64,000 nt of DNA from Pseudomonas persica (GTDB taxonomy: Bacteria > Pseudomonadota > Gammaproteobacteria > Pseudomonadales > Pseudomonadaceae), in NCBI RefSeq assembly GCF_900291015.1, contig NZ_OLKL01000008.1:1-64000 (forward strand), given 5' to 3'. The position numbers and the translations under genes are program-made. Shown piece after piece: positions 1-7,862 of the stretch; position 1 is the first letter of the stretch; every line of letters begins with the position of its first letter. The notes under the pieces are model-generated. The model saw only the letters and a list, made by a program, of their open reading frames with translations. It made no database searches and was not told where the DNA came from.

Positions 1-51
1 TCGCCGATGGTAGTGTGGGGTTTCCCCATGTGAGAGTAGGTCATCGTCAAG
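1..51 (+). rRNA. rrf: 5S ribosomal RNA, 3' end (partial)
   Basis: The first 51 bases match the 3' third of a pseudomonad 5S rRNA, including the GTGGGGTTTCCCCATGTGAG hairpin and the closing GTCATCGTCAAG strand. The gene runs off the left edge. A strong terminator follows at once, so this is the distal end of an rRNA operon. The exact 3' end could be one or two bases off. Confidence 0.93.
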
Positions 52-61
52 ATTCATTTCG

Positions 62-100
62 CAAAACCCCTATCTGCGCAGGCAGATAGGGGTTTTGTCT
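62..100 (+). terminator. rRNA operon terminator
   Basis: Perfect 16-bp inverted repeat (62-77 and 82-97) with a GCAG loop. The right arm ends in GGGGTTTTG and is followed by TCTTTG. It lies directly behind the 5S gene, so it is read as the intrinsic terminator of the rrn operon. Confidence 0.9.
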
Positions 101-136
101 TTGTGGCGAAAAATTTCCCGCCTCACCAGCCCCCCC

Positions 137-220
137 TGTGGGAGCGGGTTCACCCGCGAACATCGGCGCAGCCGGTGCCATCCACCGCGTCGCCTGCTTC
201 GCGGCTAAAGCCGCTCCCAC
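137..220. repeat. REP pair (P. putida type), mixed arms
   Basis: Two convergent copies of the short palindromic REP unit: TGTGGGAGCGG... at 137-160 and its inverse ...CCGCTCCCAC at 198-220, separated by about 37 bases. The left unit has the GGGTTCACCC head and the right unit has the GGCTAAAGCC head, so the pair is chimeric. The 225-bp stretch 101-325 before birA holds no gene that I can support. Confidence 0.85.
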
Positions 221-325
221 GGGGATCCCGACGCAAGGGTATTCGCCCCCGTTGGCGGGCCCTTTTCCTATGCAAGCCAACAGCCCATAGCTATCATGCC
301 TGCCTTATTTCAAGTCGAGACTGGC

Positions 326-1285
326 ATGCTGAAGTTGTTGAATCTCCTCAAGGATGGCCGGTTCCATTCCGGAGAAGCTCTGGGGGCAGCCCTCGGGGTG
401 AGTCGCAGCGCCGTCTGGAAGCAGCTGCAGCACCTGGAGAGCGAACTGAACCTTACCATTCACAAGGTGCGTGGTCGCGGTTATCAGCTGGCGGCACCAC
501 TGGCTTTGCTCGATGCACAGGCGATTGCCGGGTTTGCCGAGGGCGAGCAATGGCCCGTTTTCATCCATGAAACCATCGACTCGACCAATGCCGAAGGCCT
601 GCGGCTCGCTGGGGAAGGGCAGGCCGCTCCATTTCTGGTTCTGGCCGAGCGCCAAAGCGCTGGCCGTGGTCGGCGCGGTCGGCAGTGGGTCAGTCCGTTT
701 GCCGAAAACCTCTATTACAGCCTGGTACTCCGTGTGGATGGTGGCATGCGCCAGCTCGAGGGCTTGAGCCTGGTGGTGGGGTTGGCAGTAATGCGTACCC
801 TGCAGGCGTTTGGGGTAAAGGATGTGGGGCTCAAATGGCCCAACGATGTCCTCGTTCGGGGGCAGAAGATCACCGGCATTCTCCTGGAGTTGGTTGGCGA
901 CCCGGCAGATGTCTGTCATGTGGTGCTGGGTATCGGCATCAATGTGAACATGCAGGCCAACGATCAGGTCGACCAGATGTGGACCTCGATGCGGCGTGAA
1001 GTGGGGGCGGCAATCGACCGTAACCGGCTGGTAGCGTTGCTCAGTCAGCAGTTGCAGCACGAATTGGCGCGGCATCGTCGCTACGGGTTTGCGGCATTCC
1101 AGGAAGAATGGGAGCAGGCGCACCTCTGGCAGGGGCGCAAGGTTACTCTGGTTGCAGGTAGTACGCGCATTGATGGCGTGGTTCTTGGCGTCGACGGGCA
1201 GGGCGGCTTGCGCCTTGAGGTGGACGGGGTAGAGAAGAGCTTCAGTGGTGGTGAGCTCAGTTTGAGGTTGCGTGATGATTCTTGA
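326..1285 (+). CDS. birA: Bifunctional biotin--protein ligase / biotin operon repressor BirA
   Basis: 319 aa. It joins biotin to the biotin carboxyl carrier protein through biotinyl-AMP and, when loaded, represses biotin synthesis genes. The N-terminal winged helix-turn-helix (about residues 1-60, with [11 protein letters not shown]) is the DNA-binding part. The ligase domain shows GRGRRGRQW at 113-121 (biotinyl-AMP loop), KWPNDV and GILLEL. An upstream ATG at 296 exists in frame, but the ATG at 326 gives the usual family start (MLKLL) and a GAGA stretch sits 6 bases before it. It overlaps coaX by 11 bases, so the two are co-transcribed. Confidence 0.95.
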   Translation: MLKLLNLLKDGRFHSGEALGAALGVSRSAVWKQLQHLESELNLTIHKVRGRGYQLAAPLALLDAQAIAGFAEGEQWPVFIHETIDSTNAEGLRLAGEGQAAPFLVLAERQSAGRGRRGRQWVSPFAENLYYSLVLRVDGGMRQLEGLSLVVGLAVMRTLQAFGVKDVGLKWPNDVLVRGQKITGILLELVGDPADVCHVVLGIGINVNMQANDQVDQMWTSMRREVGAAIDRNRLVALLSQQLQHELARHRRYGFAAFQEEWEQAHLWQGRKVTLVAGSTRIDGVVLGVDGQGGLRLEVDGVEKSFSGGELSLRLRDDS

Positions 1286-2024
1286 GCTCGATTGCGGTAA
1301 CAGCTTCATCAAGTGGCGGGTAATCCATGTCGCTGATGCAGCGATTGAAAGTGGCGGTATCGTCGACTCCGATCAGGCGCTGGTGGCCGAAGTGGCAACA
1401 CTGGCTTCGGTGCGTCTTACCGGCTGCCGCATTGTCAGTGTGCGCAGCGAGGAGGAGACCGCTGCGCTTTGCGCGATGATTGCCCAGGCGTTTGCCGTGC
1501 AGGCGCGCGTGGCGCACCCGGCCCAGGAGATGGCGGGTGTGCGTAATGGCTATGACGATTACCAGCGTCTGGGCATGGACCGTTGGTTGGCGGCGCTGGG
1601 AGCATTTCACCTGGCCAAGGGTGCTTGCCTGGTCATCGATCTGGGGACCGCTGCAAAAGCGGATTTCGTTGCGGCGGACGGCGAGCACCTGGGAGGCTAC
1701 ATCTGCCCGGGTATGCCATTGATGCGTAGTCAGTTGCGTACGCACACTCGGCGTATCCGTTATGACGATGCCTCCGCCGAGCGGGCATTGGCCAGCCTGG
1801 CACCAGGCCGCTCGACTGTCGAGGCGGTCGAGCGTGGTTGTGTGTTGATGCTCCAGGGTTTTGCGCGTACTCAGCTCGAGCAGGCGCGTGCCTTGTGGGG
1901 AGACGATTTCACGGTATTCCTCACTGGTGGCGATGCGCCGCTGGTAAGGGAGTCCGTGCCGCAGGCGCGTGTCGTGCCGGACCTGGTTTTCGTAGGCCTG
2001 GCCATGGCCTGCCCATTGGATTGA
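1275..2024 (+). CDS. coaX: Type III pantothenate kinase CoaX
   Basis: 249 aa. It phosphorylates pantothenate in the first step of coenzyme A synthesis. Type III kinases belong to the ASKHA fold and are insensitive to CoA feedback. Visible motifs are the N-terminal phosphate loop DCGNSFIKW (residues 6-14), the pantothenate-side [25 protein letters not shown] and GGYICPGM. The start overlaps the end of birA; a GTG three bases upstream is also possible, but the ATG is preferred. Linkage of birA and coaX is usual in pseudomonads. Confidence 0.95.
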   Translation: MILELDCGNSFIKWRVIHVADAAIESGGIVDSDQALVAEVATLASVRLTGCRIVSVRSEEETAALCAMIAQAFAVQARVAHPAQEMAGVRNGYDDYQRLGMDRWLAALGAFHLAKGACLVIDLGTAAKADFVAADGEHLGGYICPGMPLMRSQLRTHTRRIRYDDASAERALASLAPGRSTVEAVERGCVLMLQGFARTQLEQARALWGDDFTVFLTGGDAPLVRESVPQARVVPDLVFVGLAMACPLD

Positions 2025-2031
2025 GGTGCCT

Positions 2032-2457
2032 ATGCGTTGGTTGTTTCTGCTGTTACTGGTGCTCAATGTCTTCTATTACGTGTGGCACCAGCAGGAAGCC
2101 CCGCTGAAGGTCAAGGAAGTCGCGCCCCTGTCGCTGTACAAGGGGAATCAGCAAGAAATCCGCCTGTTGCGTGAAACGGGTGTGTCGACGCCACCCAAGC
2201 GCCGGGATGAGTGCCTGGTAGTCGGCGGTGTAATGGGCCAGGGCCAGCTCGATGCATTGCGTCAGCGCCTGTTGAGCCTGGATATTGCCACGCTGCCGGT
2301 GGCGGGGCAGCTGCCTGGGGCTGATGGTCGTTGGCTCAAGGTTGCCCCGGAAAGCGAGCGTTTGCTGGACCAGACCGTCCTGGCGACTCTTTCCAACGAT
2401 TTCAAAGACTTAAAACACAAAATTATTTTCTGCCAGGGTATTGCAACTGGTGAATAG
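2032..2457 (+). CDS. Small membrane-anchored protein, possible SPOR-like fold
   Basis: 141 aa, function unknown. An N-terminal hydrophobic stretch (RWLFLLLLVLNVFYYVW, residues 2-18) would anchor the protein in the inner membrane with the rest in the periplasm. The remainder contains a CLVVGGVMGQGQLDALRQRL segment that resembles the F/Y-x-VQ-x-G-x-F core of SPOR-type domains in spacing only; that is an inference. GAGG sits 5 bases before ATG 2032, so this start is preferred over GTG 2026. It lies 7 bases after coaX and is probably the third gene of the birA operon. Confidence 0.75.
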   Translation: MRWLFLLLLVLNVFYYVWHQQEAPLKVKEVAPLSLYKGNQQEIRLLRETGVSTPPKRRDECLVVGGVMGQGQLDALRQRLLSLDIATLPVAGQLPGADGRWLKVAPESERLLDQTVLATLSNDFKDLKHKIIFCQGIATGE

Positions 2458-2468
2458 CTTGATAGAAT
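2441..2468 (+). promoter_or_regulatory. Putative upstream sigma70 promoter of the tRNA-tufB unit
   Basis: TTGCAA (2441-2446), a 16-base spacer and TAGAAT (2463-2468). It starts inside the last codons of the preceding gene. It may be an additional upstream start for the tRNA operon, since a stronger promoter follows 130 bases later. Confidence 0.4.
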
Positions 2469-2568
2469 GGCGCCCGCTTCACAGGGAACACCACTCAGGT
2501 GGCGGAACTGGAAGCGGTGTCAAAGCAGCTAAGTTTCAGATTTGATTGAAAAAATTTGAAAAAAACGC

Positions 2569-2597
2569 TTGACACTAGGACGGCAGACAAATAGAAT
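2569..2597 (+). promoter_or_regulatory. Strong sigma70 promoter of tRNA-Tyr/Gly/Thr-tufB
   Basis: Consensus -35 TTGACA (2569-2574), 17-base spacer, TAGAAT -10 (2592-2597), preceded by an A/T-rich tract (about 2543-2564) like an UP element. The predicted start is only a few bases before the tRNA-Tyr acceptor stem. A GC-rich stretch (GCCGGCC) follows the -10, like a stringent discriminator. Confidence 0.85.
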
Positions 2598-2610
2598 GCC
2601 GGCCACATCT

Positions 2611-2694
2611 GGAGGGATTCCCGAGCGGTCAAAGGGGACGGACTGTAAATCCGTTGCGAGAGCTTCGAAGGTTCGAATCCTTCTCCCTCCACCA
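2611..2694 (+). tRNA. tRNA-Tyr (anticodon GTA)
   Basis: 84-nt class II tRNA. The acceptor stem GGAGGGA pairs with TCCCTCC; the anticodon loop CTGTAAA gives GTA; there is a long variable arm, the T-loop GTTCGAATC, and an encoded CCA. First of three tRNAs ahead of tufB. Confidence 0.97.
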
Positions 2695-2718
2695 GTTTTA
2701 GCGAGAGCCGCAAGCTCC

Positions 2719-2792
<74 letters not shown>

Positions 2793-2821
2793 AGTTTGCT
2801 GGATTTTGCACAAAGTGTTTC

Positions 2822-2897
2822 GCTCTTGTAGCTCAGTTGGTAGAGCACACCCTTGGTAAGGGTGAGGTCAGCGGTTCAAGTCCGCTCAAGAGCTCCA
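2822..2897 (+). tRNA. tRNA-Thr (anticodon GGT)
   Basis: 76 nt. The acceptor GCTCTTG pairs with CAAGAGC, the anticodon loop is CTTGGTA (GGT), the T-loop is GTTCAAGTC, and CCA is encoded. Last tRNA before tufB. The Tyr-Gly-Thr-tuf order is the same as in E. coli tufB. Confidence 0.97.
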
Positions 2898-2906
2898 TAT
2901 AAACAA

Positions 2907-2934
2907 GGCAGATATGAAAATATCTGCCTTTGTT
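2907..2934 (+). terminator. Hairpin between tRNA-Thr and tufB (partial terminator or processing site)
   Basis: Perfect 8-bp stem GGCAGATA (2907-2914) and TATCTGCC (2921-2928), with loop TGAAAA and followed by TTTGTTTT. It looks like an intrinsic terminator but sits inside the tRNA-tuf unit. It could reduce read-through into tufB or mark the 3' end of the processed tRNA precursor. Confidence 0.6.
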
Positions 2935-2975
2935 TTATCAGCGCAAGACTATTTCTTCTGCGGAGGATTGTATCG

Positions 2976-4169
2976 ATGGCTAAGGAAAAGTTTGATCGTT
3001 CCCTTCCCCACGTTAACGTCGGCACTATCGGCCACGTTGACCACGGTAAGACCACTCTGACCGCAGCTCTGACTCGCGTCTGCTCCGAAGTATTCGGTTC
3101 GGCAGTCGTTGAGTTCGACAAGATCGACTCGGCTCCGGAAGAAAAAGCGCGCGGTATCACCATCAACACCGCTCACGTCGAGTACAACTCGAACATTCGT
3201 CACTACGCTCACGTTGACTGCCCAGGTCACGCTGACTACGTGAAGAACATGATCACCGGTGCTGCCCAGATGGACGGCGCGATCCTGGTTTGCTCGGCCG
3301 CCGATGGTCCGATGCCACAAACCCGTGAGCACATCCTGCTGTCCCGTCAGGTAGGCGTTCCGTACATCGTGGTCTTCCTGAACAAGGCTGACCTGGTAGA
3401 CGACGCTGAGCTGCTGGAACTGGTCGAGATGGAAGTTCGCGACCTGCTGTCCACCTATGACTTCCCAGGCGACGACACCCCGATCATCATCGGTTCGGCT
3501 CGTATGGCGCTGGAAGGCAAAGACGACAACGAAATGGGTACTACCGCTGTCAAGAAGCTGGTAGAAACTCTGGATGCCTACATCCCTGAGCCAGTTCGTG
3601 CCGTTGACCAGCCGTTCCTGATGCCGATCGAAGACGTATTCTCGATCTCGGGTCGTGGTACCGTTGTTACCGGTCGTATCGAGCGTGGTATCGTCCGCGT
3701 TCAGGATCCGCTGGAAATCGTTGGTCTGCGTGACACCACCACCACCACCTGCACCGGTGTTGAGATGTTCCGCAAGCTGCTGGACGAAGGCCGTGCTGGC
3801 GAGAACTGCGGCGTTCTGCTGCGTGGTACCAAGCGTGACGACGTTGAGCGTGGCCAGGTTCTGGTCAAGCCGGGTTCGGTCAAGCCGCACACCAAGTTCA
3901 CCGCAGAAGTCTACGTTCTGTCGAAGGAAGAAGGCGGTCGTCACACTCCGTTCTTCAAAGGCTATCGTCCTCAGTTCTACTTCCGTACCACTGACGTGAC
4001 CGGTAACTGCGAGCTGCCGGAAGGCGTTGAAATGGTAATGCCAGGTGACAACATTCAGATGACTGTTACCCTGATCAAGACCATCGCAATGGAAGACGGT
4101 CTGCGCTTCGCTATCCGTGAAGGCGGTCGTACCGTCGGCGCCGGCGTCGTAGCAAAAATTATTGAATAA
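2976..4169 (+). CDS. tufB: Translation elongation factor EF-Tu, tRNA-linked copy
   Basis: 397 aa GTPase that delivers aminoacyl-tRNA to the ribosomal A site. The N-terminal G domain shows GHVDHGKT (from residue 19), the effector region [18 protein letters not shown] and NKAD; beta-barrel domains 2 and 3 follow. GGAGG sits ahead of ATG 2976, whereas an upstream in-frame ATG would start inside tRNA-Thr and is not credible. The protein is the same as that of the second tuf gene at 19566, and the genes differ at 12 bases, all silent apart from the start codon. Confidence 0.97.
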   Translation: MAKEKFDRSLPHVNVGTIGHVDHGKTTLTAALTRVCSEVFGSAVVEFDKIDSAPEEKARGITINTAHVEYNSNIRHYAHVDCPGHADYVKNMITGAAQMDGAILVCSAADGPMPQTREHILLSRQVGVPYIVVFLNKADLVDDAELLELVEMEVRDLLSTYDFPGDDTPIIIGSARMALEGKDDNEMGTTAVKKLVETLDAYIPEPVRAVDQPFLMPIEDVFSISGRGTVVTGRIERGIVRVQDPLEIVGLRDTTTTTCTGVEMFRKLLDEGRAGENCGVLLRGTKRDDVERGQVLVKPGSVKPHTKFTAEVYVLSKEEGGRHTPFFKGYRPQFYFRTTDVTGNCELPEGVEMVMPGDNIQMTVTLIKTIAMEDGLRFAIREGGRTVGAGVVAKIIE

Positions 4170-4173
4170 GTAG

Positions 4174-4213
4174 TTGATTTACTTGATCAGGCCGGTATAA
4201 TGGCCGGCCTGAT
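4174..4213 (+). promoter_or_regulatory. tRNA-Trp-secE promoter with its -10 box in a hairpin loop
   Basis: A TTGATT (4174-4179), 16-base spacer and TATAAT (4196-4201) promoter lies right after tufB. The TATAAT is framed by a perfect 10-bp inverted repeat, 4186-4195 and 4204-4213 (ATCAGGCCGG and its complement), leaving an 8-base loop TATAATGG. In RNA from tufB the repeat would fold into a GC-rich hairpin, but there is no T-run after it. Confidence 0.7.
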
Positions 4214-4223
4214 ACAGCGTTAC

Positions 4224-4299
4224 AGGTCAGTAGCTCAATTGGCAGAGCGACGGTCTCCAAAACCGTAGGTTGGGGGTTCGATTCCCTCCTGACCTGCCA
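4224..4299 (+). tRNA. tRNA-Trp (anticodon CCA)
   Basis: 76 nt. The acceptor AGGTCAG pairs with CTGACCT, the anticodon loop is TCTCCAAAA (CCA), the T-loop is GTTCGATTC, and terminal CCA is encoded. It lies 44 bases ahead of secE, as in many gamma-proteobacteria. Confidence 0.97.
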
Positions 4300-4343
4300 T
4301 TTCACTTCGGTGTGATGGCTTTCTTCTCACAGGATCCTCCTCG

Positions 4344-4712
4344 ATGACTCCCAAAACTGAAGCCCAAGAATCGCGTTTTGATCTGTTCAAGTGGCTGGCT
4401 GTAGTGGCTTTGGTGGTTGTTGGTGTAGTGGGTAACCAGTATTACTCCGCCTCCCCGATCCTGTATCGCGTCCTCGCACTTCTCGTCCTGGCTGCTGTTG
4501 CAGGCTTTGTAGCCCTGCAGACTGCGAAGGGCAAGTCGTTCTTTGCGCTGGCGAAGGAAGCTCGTACCGAAATTCGTAAAGTCGTGTGGCCGACCCGCCA
4601 GGAAACCACCCAGACCACGCTGATTGTCGTGGCTGTCGTGCTGGTTATGGCACTGCTGCTGTGGGGTCTTGATTCCCTGCTCGGCTGGGCGGTCTCCTTG
4701 ATCGTTGGCTAA
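4344..4712 (+). CDS. secE: Preprotein translocase subunit SecE
   Basis: 122 aa inner-membrane protein that clamps the SecY channel. Three hydrophobic helices are visible: about residues 14-33, 38-58 and 91-118. The conserved amphipathic SecE core EIRKVVWPTRQETTQTT lies before the last helix. The three-helix form is the gamma-proteobacterial type. It lies 9 bases before nusG, so they form one unit with tRNA-Trp. Confidence 0.95.
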   Translation: MTPKTEAQESRFDLFKWLAVVALVVVGVVGNQYYSASPILYRVLALLVLAAVAGFVALQTAKGKSFFALAKEARTEIRKVVWPTRQETTQTTLIVVAVVLVMALLLWGLDSLLGWAVSLIVG

Positions 4713-4721
4713 AGGTGTCCC

Positions 4722-5255
4722 GTGGCTAAGCGTTGGTATGTTGTGCATGCTTACTCGGGTTACGAGAAGCATGTAATGCGCTCCCTGATTGAGCGCGTCA
4801 AGCTGGCTGGCATGGAAGACGGTTTCGGCGAGATCCTGGTCCCGACCGAAGAAGTCGTCGAAATGCGCAATGGCCAGAAGCGCAAGAGTGAGCGTAAGTT
4901 CTTCCCTGGCTATGTACTGGTCCAGATGGAGATGAACGAAGGGACTTGGCACTTGGTCAAGGACACCCCTCGTGTGATGGGCTTTATTGGTGGCACTGCA
5001 GACAAGCCTGCGCCGATCACCGATAAAGAGGCTGAGGCCATCCTGCGTCGCGTTGCCGACGGTAGCGACAAGCCTAAGCCGAAGACGCTGTTCGAGCCGG
5101 GTGAAGTGGTTCGAGTCATTGATGGTCCGTTCGCTGACTTCAATGGTAGTGTCGAAGAAGTTAACTACGAAAAGAGTCGCTTGCAGGTCGCAGTACTCAT
5201 TTTCGGTCGCTCTACTCCGGTGGAGCTCGAGTTCAGCCAGGTCGAAAAGGTCTAG
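4722..5255 (+). CDS. nusG: Transcription termination/antitermination factor NusG
   Basis: 177 aa. The N-terminal NGN domain ([16 protein letters not shown] onward) binds the RNA polymerase clamp. The C-terminal KOW domain ([19 protein letters not shown]) contacts either Rho or ribosomal protein S10. It starts with GTG. Directly downstream of secE, and followed by a hairpin before the rplK unit. Confidence 0.96.
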   Translation: MAKRWYVVHAYSGYEKHVMRSLIERVKLAGMEDGFGEILVPTEEVVEMRNGQKRKSERKFFPGYVLVQMEMNEGTWHLVKDTPRVMGFIGGTADKPAPITDKEAEAILRRVADGSDKPKPKTLFEPGEVVRVIDGPFADFNGSVEEVNYEKSRLQVAVLIFGRSTPVELEFSQVEKV

Positions 5256-5273
5256 GCGGACGAAGCATCCCAT

Positions 5274-5304
5274 ACCCCGCAGCCCTGTGTGCCGCGGGGT
5301 TTTG
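5274..5304 (+). terminator. Terminator-like hairpin after nusG
   Basis: ACCCCGC (5274-5280) pairs with GCGGGGT (5294-5300) across a 13-base loop, followed by TTTG. It separates secE-nusG from rplK, but the T-run is short, so partial read-through is likely. I see no clear sigma70 hexamers between it and rplK. Confidence 0.6.
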
Positions 5305-5374
5305 TCGTCACTGGGATAAAACGCAAGTCATCCGGGGAGCCATCAGGCGTTCGTACCCGATTTTGGAGTAGCTC

Positions 5375-5806
5375 ATGGCTAAGAAGATTCAGGCTTACAT
5401 CAAGCTGCAAGTTAAGGCCGGCCAGGCCAACCCAAGCCCACCCGTTGGTCCAGCACTGGGTCAACACGGTGTGAACATCATGGAGTTCTGCAAGGCCTTC
5501 AACGCCCGTACCCAGGGTCAAGAAGCCGGTCTGCCGACTCCTGTGATCATCACTGTCTACAGCGACCGTAGCTTCACCTTCGAGACCAAGAGCACCCCTG
5601 CCTCGGTTCTGCTGAAGAAAGCTGCTGGCCTGGCCAGTGGTTCGGCTCGTCCGAACACCGTTAAAGTCGGTACCGTTACCCGTGCTCAGCTGGAAGACAT
5701 CGCGAAAGCCAAACAGGCTGACCTGACTGCCGCTGACCTGGACGCTGCTGTACGCACCATCGCTGGCTCTGCCCGCAGCATGGGCCTGAACGTGGAGGGT
5801 GTGTAA
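5375..5806 (+). CDS. rplK: 50S ribosomal protein L11
   Basis: 143 aa protein of the GTPase-associated centre; it binds 23S rRNA together with the L10-L12 stalk and is needed for RelA activation in the stringent response. The N-terminal domain holds the conserved proline-rich loop [20 protein letters not shown]; the C-terminal RNA-binding domain ends in [18 protein letters not shown] lies 8 bases before the ATG. It overlaps rplA by one base (TAATG), so translation is coupled. Confidence 0.97.
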   Translation: MAKKIQAYIKLQVKAGQANPSPPVGPALGQHGVNIMEFCKAFNARTQGQEAGLPTPVIITVYSDRSFTFETKSTPASVLLKKAAGLASGSARPNTVKVGTVTRAQLEDIAKAKQADLTAADLDAAVRTIAGSARSMGLNVEGV

Positions 5807-6501
5807 TGGCTAAGCTGACCAAACGCCAAAAGGCAATCGCCGAGAAAATCGAAGCAGGCAAGGCCTACAACTTCGAAGAAGCGGCCACTCTGCTGGCCTC
5901 GCTGCCGGCTGCCAAGTTCGTCGAGTCCTACGACATCGCCGTTAACCTCGGTGTTGACCCGCGTAAATCCGACCAGGTCGTACGTAGCGCTACTGTGCTG
6001 CCACACGGCACTGGCAAGACCGTTCGCGTTGCCGTCTTCACCCAGGGCCCAGCTGCTGAAGCCGCTCTGGCTGCCGGCGCTGACCGCGTAGGTATGGACG
6101 ATCTGGCTGCCGAAATGAAAGGCGGCGACCTGAACTATGACGTCGTCATCGCATCGCCTGATGCCATGCGCGTTGTAGGTCAGCTGGGTCAGGTTCTGGG
6201 TCCTCGTGGCCTGATGCCTAACCCGAAAGTTGGTACCGTGACCCCAGACGTAGCCGGCGCCGTCAAGAACGCCAAGGCTGGTCAGGTTCGCTACCGTACC
6301 GACAAGAACGGTATTATCCACACCTCCGTTGGCAAGATCGGCTTTGAAGCCGGCAAGCTGAAGGAAAACGTTGAAGCCCTGATCGCTGACCTGAAGCGTA
6401 TCAAGCCAGCTTCTTCGAAAGGTATCTACGTCAAGCGCGTTACCCTGAGCACCACCATGGGCCCAGGTCTGGTCATCGATCAGAGCTCGCTGAACGTGTA
6501 A
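5806..6501 (+). CDS. rplA: 50S ribosomal protein L1
   Basis: 231 aa. It forms the mobile L1 stalk near the E site and, in related bacteria, represses translation of its own rplK-rplA mRNA. The C-terminal [12 protein letters not shown] region and [15 protein letters not shown] are typical of the family. Coupled to rplK by a one-base overlap; a perfect hairpin follows. Confidence 0.97.
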   Translation: MAKLTKRQKAIAEKIEAGKAYNFEEAATLLASLPAAKFVESYDIAVNLGVDPRKSDQVVRSATVLPHGTGKTVRVAVFTQGPAAEAALAAGADRVGMDDLAAEMKGGDLNYDVVIASPDAMRVVGQLGQVLGPRGLMPNPKVGTVTPDVAGAVKNAKAGQVRYRTDKNGIIHTSVGKIGFEAGKLKENVEALIADLKRIKPASSKGIYVKRVTLSTTMGPGLVIDQSSLNV

Positions 6502-6506
6502 GAACT

Positions 6507-6532
6507 TGGTGGCGCGACCTGTCGCGCCACCA
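6507..6532 (+). other. Hairpin between rplA and the rplJ leader
   Basis: Perfect 11-bp stem TGGTGGCGCGA (6507-6517) and TCGCGCCACCA (6522-6532) with loop CCTG. Only GCAAAAA follows, so no T-run. It is more likely an mRNA processing or stabilising hairpin than a full terminator. Confidence 0.6.
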
Positions 6533-6540
6533 GCAAAAAT

Positions 6541-6698
6541 TGGGGTCCCTGCCTGGCGGGGGCTATCCAAGACCGTAGGCGGCGCAAGCCTTAAAACTCC
6601 AGCCCACGCAGATGGTGCTCCCGATTCGTTACCGAATCAGACACCAAAACGACATCAGGCTTCGGCCAGATGAAACGGTAAAAACCAGGAGTAAACCC
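6541..6698 (+). ncRNA. L10 leader (autoregulatory 5' UTR of rplJL)
   Basis: The 197-base gap before rplJ has the position, length and look of the L10(L12) leader that L10-L12 complexes bind to repress rplJ translation. Visible structure is a TGGTG (6613-6617)/CACCA (6642-6646) helix enclosing GATTCG (6623-6628)/CGAATC (6633-6638) with a TTAC loop, plus the CCGTAGGCGGCGC segment upstream. An in-frame ATG at 6612 would place the protein start inside this leader and is rejected. An Rfam L10_leader covariance scan would settle it. Confidence 0.7.
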
Positions 6699-7199
6699 GT
6701 GGCAATTAAACTCGAAGACAAGAAGGCCATCGTCGCTGAAGTCAACGAGGCTGCCAAAGTCGCTCTGTCCGCTGTCGTGGCTGATGCCCGTGGTGTGACT
6801 GTAAGCGCAATGACCGGACTCCGTAAAGAGGCCCGCGAAGCTGGCGTATACGTACGTGTAGTGCGTAACACCCTGCTCAAGCGCGCTGTTGAAGGCACCG
6901 AATTTTCGATCCTCAACGACGCGTTCAAAGGCCCGACCCTGATTGCTTTCTCCAACGAACACCCGGGCGCTGCTGCTCGTCTGTTCAAGGAGTTCGCCAA
7001 GGGTCAGGACAAGTTCGAGATCAAGGCAGCTGCGTTTGACGGCAATTTCATTGCAGCGAACCAGATCGACGTGTTGGCTACCCTGCCGACCCGCGACGAA
7101 GCTATCGCAAAACTGATGAGCGTTATCCAAGGCGCCACCAGCAAGCTGGCTCGTACTCTGGCAGCCATTCGCGACCAGAAAGAAGCTACCGCCGCCTAA
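6699..7199 (+). CDS. rplJ: 50S ribosomal protein L10
   Basis: 166 aa stalk-base protein that joins L12 dimers to 23S rRNA and L11, and binds its own leader as a translational repressor. The GTG start at 6699 has AGGAG 7 bases upstream and gives the family N-terminus [15 protein letters not shown]. The C-terminal helix ([15 protein letters not shown]) is the L12 docking part. Confidence 0.96.
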   Translation: MAIKLEDKKAIVAEVNEAAKVALSAVVADARGVTVSAMTGLRKEAREAGVYVRVVRNTLLKRAVEGTEFSILNDAFKGPTLIAFSNEHPGAAARLFKEFAKGQDKFEIKAAAFDGNFIAANQIDVLATLPTRDEAIAKLMSVIQGATSKLARTLAAIRDQKEATAA

Positions 7200-7276
7200 G
7201 GCGCGCGAACTCTTTCAAAATCATACGTTTAATTTGATGGCTGCGTAGGCTGTCACCCCAATACAGGATTTAAGTC

Positions 7277-7642
7277 ATGTCTCTGACTAACGAACAAATC
7301 ATCGAAGCAATCGGCCAGAAAACCGTTCTGGAAGTTGTTGAGCTGATCAAAGCTATGGAAGAAACCTTCGGCGTTACCGCTGCTGTTGCCGCTGCTGGCC
7401 CAGCTGCTGCTGCTGCCGTTGTTGAAGAGCAGACCGAGTTCAACGTTGTTCTGGTTGAAGCCGGCGACAAGAAAGTGAACGTGATCAAAGCCGTTCGCGA
7501 ACTGACCGGTCTGGGCCTGAAAGAAGCCAAAGAGAAAGTCGATGGCGCTCCTCAGGTTGTAGCTGAAGGCGTTTCGAAAGAAGCCGCTGAAGACGCTAAG
7601 AAGAAGCTGGAAGAAGCAGGCGCTAAAGTCGAGCTGAAGTAA
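7277..7642 (+). CDS. rplL: 50S ribosomal protein L7/L12
   Basis: 121 aa acidic protein, present in several copies on the stalk, that recruits translation GTPases. The N-terminal dimer domain (about 1-33) is joined by an Ala-rich hinge ([14 protein letters not shown]) to the C-terminal factor-binding domain with [20 protein letters not shown]. It lies 77 bases after rplJ and 220 bases before rpoB, with an attenuator between. Confidence 0.97.
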
Positions 7643-7687
7643 TCTCGACCTTGCGATGCCAGCCTGAGCGTTGAGCAAAAGGCTGAT

Positions 7688-7716
7688 GGCTGGTGGCTTA
7701 TGCCACCGGCCTTTTT
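7688..7716 (+). terminator. rplL-rpoB attenuator
   Basis: 10-bp stem GGCTGGTGGC (7688-7697) with GCCACCGGCC (7702-7711), one G-U pair, loop TTAT, followed directly by TTTTT. The position matches the known partial terminator that lowers rpoBC expression relative to the ribosomal genes in enterics. It must be leaky because I see no strong promoter between it and rpoB. Confidence 0.8.
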
Positions 7717-7862
7717 CCGTTATTGGTGGCCGGTCAGGCCGGCCCCGATAACAAGCTGCAAGACACCCATGTGGGTGGCGCAAACCAAGGGGTTTGCACG
7801 ATTTTCTGGCTGCTCCCGCCGGGAGAAGCCAAACAAGCAGGTGACCAAGCTGGGGAACGCTG

